A DNA stretch of 64,000 nucleotides from Taiwanofungus camphoratus. Its lineage: Eukaryota > Basidiomycota > Agaricomycetes > Polyporales > Taiwanofungaceae. Each line of letters opens with the position of its first letter. The stretch's first letter is position 1. The DNA lies in the NCBI GenBank assembly GCA_003999685.1, contig CP021233.1:310001-374000 (forward strand). The letters run 5' to 3'. Position numbers and translations under genes: made by a program. The notes under the pieces are model-generated. The model was not told the origin of the DNA. It made no database searches and saw nothing but the letters and a program-made list of their open reading frames with translations. This document shows, in pieces, positions 59,420 to 64,000 of the stretch.

Positions 59420-62400
59420 CGGGAAGTCGGTGTCGGTGTCTGTCGGTGTCGCAAGGGTGCTGCGATAAGGTCAGGGGGAGGCACACAGGGCCGGCTCGGG
59501 CGAACGAAGAGGACAAGGGAGGAGGCCAGGGGAGACAGCAGCGACGGTCTCATTCTCACTCTTATCAGGACTCGGTGCGGGCATGTGCTCGTCTCCAAAT
59601 TTGCGCCATGTGCGGTACGGCTCGGCCTCTCGCCCAGGCACACGACCGACATTGTGTCCTGTCGGGCGAACACCCGGCGAGCAGAGGCAGGCCCGGCGTG
59701 CTCCAGCCAATGGGCGGCCGCGAGCGATTAGAATTGGAGATCCGACGACAGAAACGGGCATTTTCATTTTGGCGGGCGGGCGTGCATTTTGTCAGATGCG
59801 CCCGATCACTTCCAGGCACACACCCACGCCGTCTCGTCCCCGCCGGATGTCGCCGCTGGCCCTCGGGCCTCAGATCTCAGCCTCCGTCGTCGCACACGAT
59901 GGCGGCGTCGGCTGTCGTGTCGTCCACCGCGCTGTCGTCTCTGGTCATGCCTTGGGGGCGGGGAGGGGGCGGACGTCGAACCTGGTGCCCGCGGGCTGCT
60001 GGCTGGACGACTCGTGTGCCTTTTCGAGTGATTGATAGACATCGGTCAGCGGCTGCTGACGCTCGGACGCCTACGCTCACCGAGCCCGCGGCCTTTCCGA
60101 TTTCGATTTTCGCTGCCACCCTGGCCCATCCGCCACATGCATCCTCCCCCCAGCCTCGCCCCGCACCACCTCTACGCCATCGCTCGAAATAATCGCTGCA
60201 TATCACGCGCGCCTTTTCGAGACGGCGTCTGGTCGCCCTCGCTGCTACCATCCCCTGTCGCGCCGTGGTCGTTCCTAGCATCCTACAGTTCAGTCAACAA
60301 GGAATCAGGCTCTCATGCCTGTCGCACTGAGCGCCTAGCAGCAGCTCGTGTGACCGCGATAACGTGCGCAGCGGGCGTCAAGCCTCCCGGGCAAACTGCC
60401 AGCTCGCGGAGGCTCCTCCGCCCAGAATCCAGATCGGCTCCAGCGCCACCGCTGCACCTTATCAACTCGCGAGCACGATATCCCGGACCTTCGCCGCGCC
60501 GCACTGCCTTGCGCCATGTGCCAAACCTGGAGAGCACGATTGATTGGCGTCTTACAGCCCAAGTGGCACATGAATTCAGTCACTGTCGCCACCACAGGTG
60601 CCTGCACAACTGGAGCAGCCACCTATGGTAATGACAGTAACCGAGTTCGTCAAAACTGCTACTTGGGTGCCACCAATCAGATCTGAACCATCGACCGTCC
60701 CTTCCCAAACCTGGTAGGCGCCATCATCGCTCCCCTCCCTTGAACTCTCTCCCACAGCACACCAACTATACTCTTCCGGGTGTCCTTGCCTCCGGTCGAG
60801 ACCGCGACTGCGCAGCTAGCGCCCGTCTGCACTCCCATACTCCTCCTTCAGCTACACATCAACCCAGGAGCTGCCCGGCGTGCTCCGCCGACAGACCACC
60901 CCTGCATATACACAGAATCATCAGACACTCTCCGACTTCTTCCATCGGGACCGCGCTGGCAGTCTCCCTAGGCAGACCAGATGCCTCCTTCAACCTCAGG
61001 ACACCCGTATCTGACGTCTGCTGCTTATCTATAGGGGACGGTAATCGGGCGGTCGGAAAGTTCTCACTCCGCAAGCTGCTGAGCAGCAAGCGCCGTACTT
61101 AACGTTCCTTCGTGTATTGAAAAACTCCACCGCAAGTGGCTGCGGGTGCGACGATACAGGCGCCAACCAAACGGGAGACCTACCGATAAGCCCCCCCCCT
61201 CGGACCCTCCTTCCTCCTTCCCCCATTCCACCATCGCTCTATACTGTTCTGATACGACCGTAGGTTCGGTCACATGTCACAAGGCCTCCGAACTGAACTT
61301 ATTTTGCCCCCGGTCATGGTCACACAGGGATCATGAACTGGCCTCAATTGGAAGGTCGCAGAGGCCAGACCGCCGGGCGCTCAACGCGCATGTGTCAAGG
61401 CCTATGAGTGCGTGCTGTTTGTTTCCAACGCTTGCGAGGGTGGTCGACGTTCGCTGTACGGGGCGAACTGCGGATGCTATGGCAGTTGTCGTGGTGCTTG
61501 TTGCCGAGGTCATGTTTCTCGGTTCTGCGTCCCGCCAAACTGGACCGGCCGTCCCATCGTAGACTCCCATGTCTCAGCAGGCCGTGAACGGAGGTCCATG
61601 TCGGTTCGGGGTATCACACGTCCCACGTAGCGGAGCTGCGGTTGTATGTGTCAGTAAGTACTGAAGTACAGTAGGCTTCTCGGGCGTCTCCAGGGCACCG
61701 CGCGTCCCCCACCGTCACGCTGTGCACGATCGCCAGTATGGAGTACGTGGGGAAGGAGACCCCGTAGCCCGCGCAGGACGGCGGGGAGATCGCGCCCACC
61801 CCCAGAATCGGATCCCGGACCCGGAGTCGGGACGCCCCTGCTCACATTGACATCGGTACAAGCAAGAAGCGGGCCCGCGCGGGCGTGCGCGGGCGTGGCG
61901 CATCTTCCCCGTGTCCCCTCTCCTGCGCGCGCAGCCGCCGGTAGTCCCGACTCCGCTGCACGGCACATAGCCCTCGAAGCGGCACGTACGCTCAGCGCGC
62001 ATTCCTGCTATATGTAGCACGTCCGCTGCCGCTGTCCGTTGTCCGTTTGCACGTCCGCTCCCCGCCCGTGTAGCGCGGCACACGTGGGCCGTCTCGCCTA
62101 CGGTCTGCCGGCGGGCCACCCGCGCCCGCGCAGCGCAACGTCGGGGGCCGAGCAGCGAGCGACGAGTCTCGCCCGTCTGCCATTCCCGCACCCGGGGCTG
62201 GCTGGCTGGGGCAGTGGGTAGCAGGTAGCGTGGCGCGGGCCTTGAGTTTGAGGACCGCTCTCGACGCGCGGCTTCCCACCGCTCCTCGAACGACGCGGGA
62301 CGTGCCAGCCCGCTCGCGTGCCGACGGGGCATCCTGTGCCCCGCGGGATACGCTGCGGGTATCCTTATGCACATCTTGCATCTCTTCAGACGCCGTCGCC

Positions 62401-62887
62401 GCGGACGGGCGCTCGGAGAACCCGCGTCGATGAAGTCGAGACTCAAACCGGCATCTGCGGGTCATCTCATTCGCCGCGGCGCGCCATCTGGTCGCGCGTA
62501 CAGCGAGGTCGGAGTCTGCACGGTGGCATGTGTGCGGCATGGCTCGGTGCCGATGCGTCCTCGCAGTGCGCAGAATAAAACATTCTGTGCTGTCCGCGGT
62601 TCAGGTGTATTTTGACCATGCCTCGCCTCATCAGATTTGGAAAGACTCTGCGTCTTGAGACAGGAAGAGCTTGCACAGGTCGTATTAGTTATTACTAGGA
62701 TGGATGTTGTTCACCTGGAAGTCCATGTGTCAATGGCATGATGCATTCGAATGATATAGTTACGATGCGCAAAAAGCTACAAGTTATCTTTATTGATACA
62801 GAGGAAGCCATTTCATTGTAATTACTGGTGAAACATAATTAGTAATGGAATGGTTGACACTGCACACCGAAAACCCACCGTTCAAGG
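59420..62887. other. GC-rich gene-free stretch
   Basis: About 3.4 kb with long open frames on both strands but no family motif or convincing splice structure. The frames are Arg, Pro, Ala and Ser rich, as expected by chance at this composition. The first part must contain the permease promoter. The copy of the 49-kb repeat lies at 61242-61340. Confidence 0.45.
61242..61340 (+). repeat. second copy of the 49-kb repeat arm
   Basis: The sequence contains ACGACCGTAGGTTCGGTCAC then ATGTCACAAGGCC, ATTTTGCCCC and GTCATGGTCACACAGG. It aligns with the reverse complement of 49225-49310 with a few gaps. No matching inverted arm was found nearby, so this copy looks partial. Confidence 0.6.
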
Positions 62888-63772
62888 TTACTTGCCGATT
62901 GAATCATCCACGTCCATTGGGACGGGACCTCCTCCACCGGCAGTGTTGGAAGGCACATTCCCACCAGGCTCTTCTGGGGGCTCAATCGCACGCTCCTTCC
63001 CCTTCCACTTTGACTTGCCTTTGCGAGGCTTTGCTTGCTCTACATAGTCCCCGGGGACGTTATCATCGCCTTCAACAAGCTCCTCGCCTGCTTGTTCCTT
63101 CCCCTTCCCCTTCGATTTTGCGTTCCCTGTACCACCTCCCCGACCTCTGCGACTCCCCCTTCCTCCCCGTGACGGCCCAGGCTCGGCGCCGAGGCTGCCT
63201 ACCACCTCGTCTACTGTCCCGGGGATCTTCTTCGAGCTCTTGGCCGTCTTCCTCGCCTTTTGAGCGTCCGACGACGAGTCTGCCGTCTTCTCCCTCAGCT
63301 CCACCTCCTTAAAGCGGATGCGCTGCTCCGTTGTGCCGACATGCACCAGCGACTTCTTGCTACGGTCGTGATTATCATCTGTGAGACGTCAGACATGTCT
63401 GCTCCTGCCAGAGACGGGAGCGCATCCGACCTTGCGCTTCCGTGAACAGGAGTTCTGTGCCGAGCAACGACTGGTGCTCGCCCTTGAATACGGTGCCGGA
63501 CAGCTGCAAGAATGGCGTCGGCGTGTCCAGGCCCTACGCAACGATGTTCTGCTGAGCTCAGCAGACAAGGCAGAATTGAGTCTGAAATCTGCACGGCTCA
63601 CAATGAGACGATAGGAAGAGCTGCTCGGGACGAGCGTAGGCTCGACCAATCCTAGGTCGAGCGTAACGTATGCAATTTCCTCTTCCACTTGACCATCGCG
63701 TTGTTCGTAGTCCTCGTCCGGACCAAACGTCTCGACTTGGCGGTATCCGGGAATTAGCGTCTTTCCAGGCAT
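62888..63772 (-). CDS. TFIIIC subunit 6 (triple-barrel domain)
   Basis: Three exons (63772-63602, 63533-63431, 63378-62888) give 254 residues. The start is MPGKTLIPGYRQVETFGPDE. The triple-barrel domain reads EEEIAYVTLDLG, PSSSSYRLIGLDTPTPFLQL, GTVFKGEHQSLLGTELLF and then TTEQRIRFKEVELRE, all typical of PF10419. The C-terminal 110 residues are low-complexity (Gly/Arg/Lys-rich, KGKGKEQ, KGKSKWKGKER) and probably disordered, ending VPMDVDDSIGK. In yeast the corresponding subunit pairs with the other tauA subunits of TFIIIC, which recruits RNA polymerase III to tRNA genes. The gene is intact. Confidence 0.92.
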
Positions 63773-64000
63773 GATAGTCTCGCTGATTGCGATACCAAAT
63801 CAAGTCGACTGTTCCCTTAGTTGTTCAGAGCCTGAGCGAGAGCACTATAGTACAGTGTCGGTCCGTCGTCGAACGCCTTCAAATGCCTGAGTCTACGAAT
63901 GAACTTGAAATGGCTACTCATGAGCTTGTTTGGTCTAGATCTCGATCAGAAGCTGCAGCCAAACAACCATCTATGAATTCCCTGCAGTCCTCACCCGCCG
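63773..64000. other. upstream of TFIIIC subunit gene
   Basis: The last 228 bp of the window. It should contain the promoter of the minus-strand TFIIIC subunit gene. Nothing else can be supported here. Confidence 0.4.

Noticed and set aside
59278-60192. 304-codon plus-strand open frame near the permease start
   Set aside because: It runs antisense over permease exons and into GC-rich DNA, with Arg/Pro/Ser-rich sequence and no motif.
61715-62446. 243-codon minus-strand open frame in the GC-rich stretch
   Set aside because: Arg/Ala/Pro-rich with competing frames on both strands; no family resemblance or splice support.

Overview
The window looks like basidiomycete nuclear DNA, most likely from an Agaricomycete (mushroom or polypore group). 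The evidence is dense short introns of about 50-60 bp, four class I hydrophobin genes, a DUF6533 membrane protein, a DUF4470/MYND protein and F-box proteins of a mushroom-type family. No prokaryotic operon structure is present. Exon joins were worked out by hand from splice consensus, frame and family motifs. Where all exons could be joined in frame, the resulting length is stated.

Layout. 1-2 kb: 3' part of an F-box gene (minus). 2.6-9.3 kb: a divergent pair resembling the Aspergillus nidulans lam locus. lamB (minus) is a LamB/YcsF (PxpA-like) protein and lamA (plus) is a biotin-dependent, urea-carboxylase-like enzyme. They share a 278-bp promoter with two GATAAG motifs. 9.5 kb: a tRNA-Glu(CTC) with an intron. 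9.7-21.4 kb: a housekeeping stretch with the mitochondrial protease OMA1, an F-box-like protein, a 2-Cys peroxiredoxin, TRM112 and RRP45 back to back, and a 1166-residue DUF4470/MYND protein. 22-32 kb: four hydrophobins, one with a long proline-rich stalk, separated by gene-poor DNA with a GC-rich block and a MITE. 33-35.5 kb: WRAP73/WDR8 (minus).

36.3-46.9 kb is a broken LINE (Tad1-like, with RNase H). It is interrupted by three LTR-type fossils of one family. Two of them face each other and form a long inverted repeat, and most of the LINE endonuclease and reverse transcriptase is missing. 46.9-50.8 kb holds no convincing gene. 50.8-63.8 kb carries a 12-TM MFS transporter, a DUF6533 protein with a frame problem at a CT repeat, an AA_trans amino-acid permease, 3.4 kb of GC-rich DNA without a gene, and the small TFIIIC triple-barrel subunit.

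Functional links: LamA and LamB probably act together on a lactam or 5-oxoproline-type nitrogen source. TRM112 and RRP45 share a 183-bp promoter and both serve RNA or translation. The hydrophobins are recent paralogues for cell-wall and aerial surfaces. The rest is mixed housekeeping and transport.
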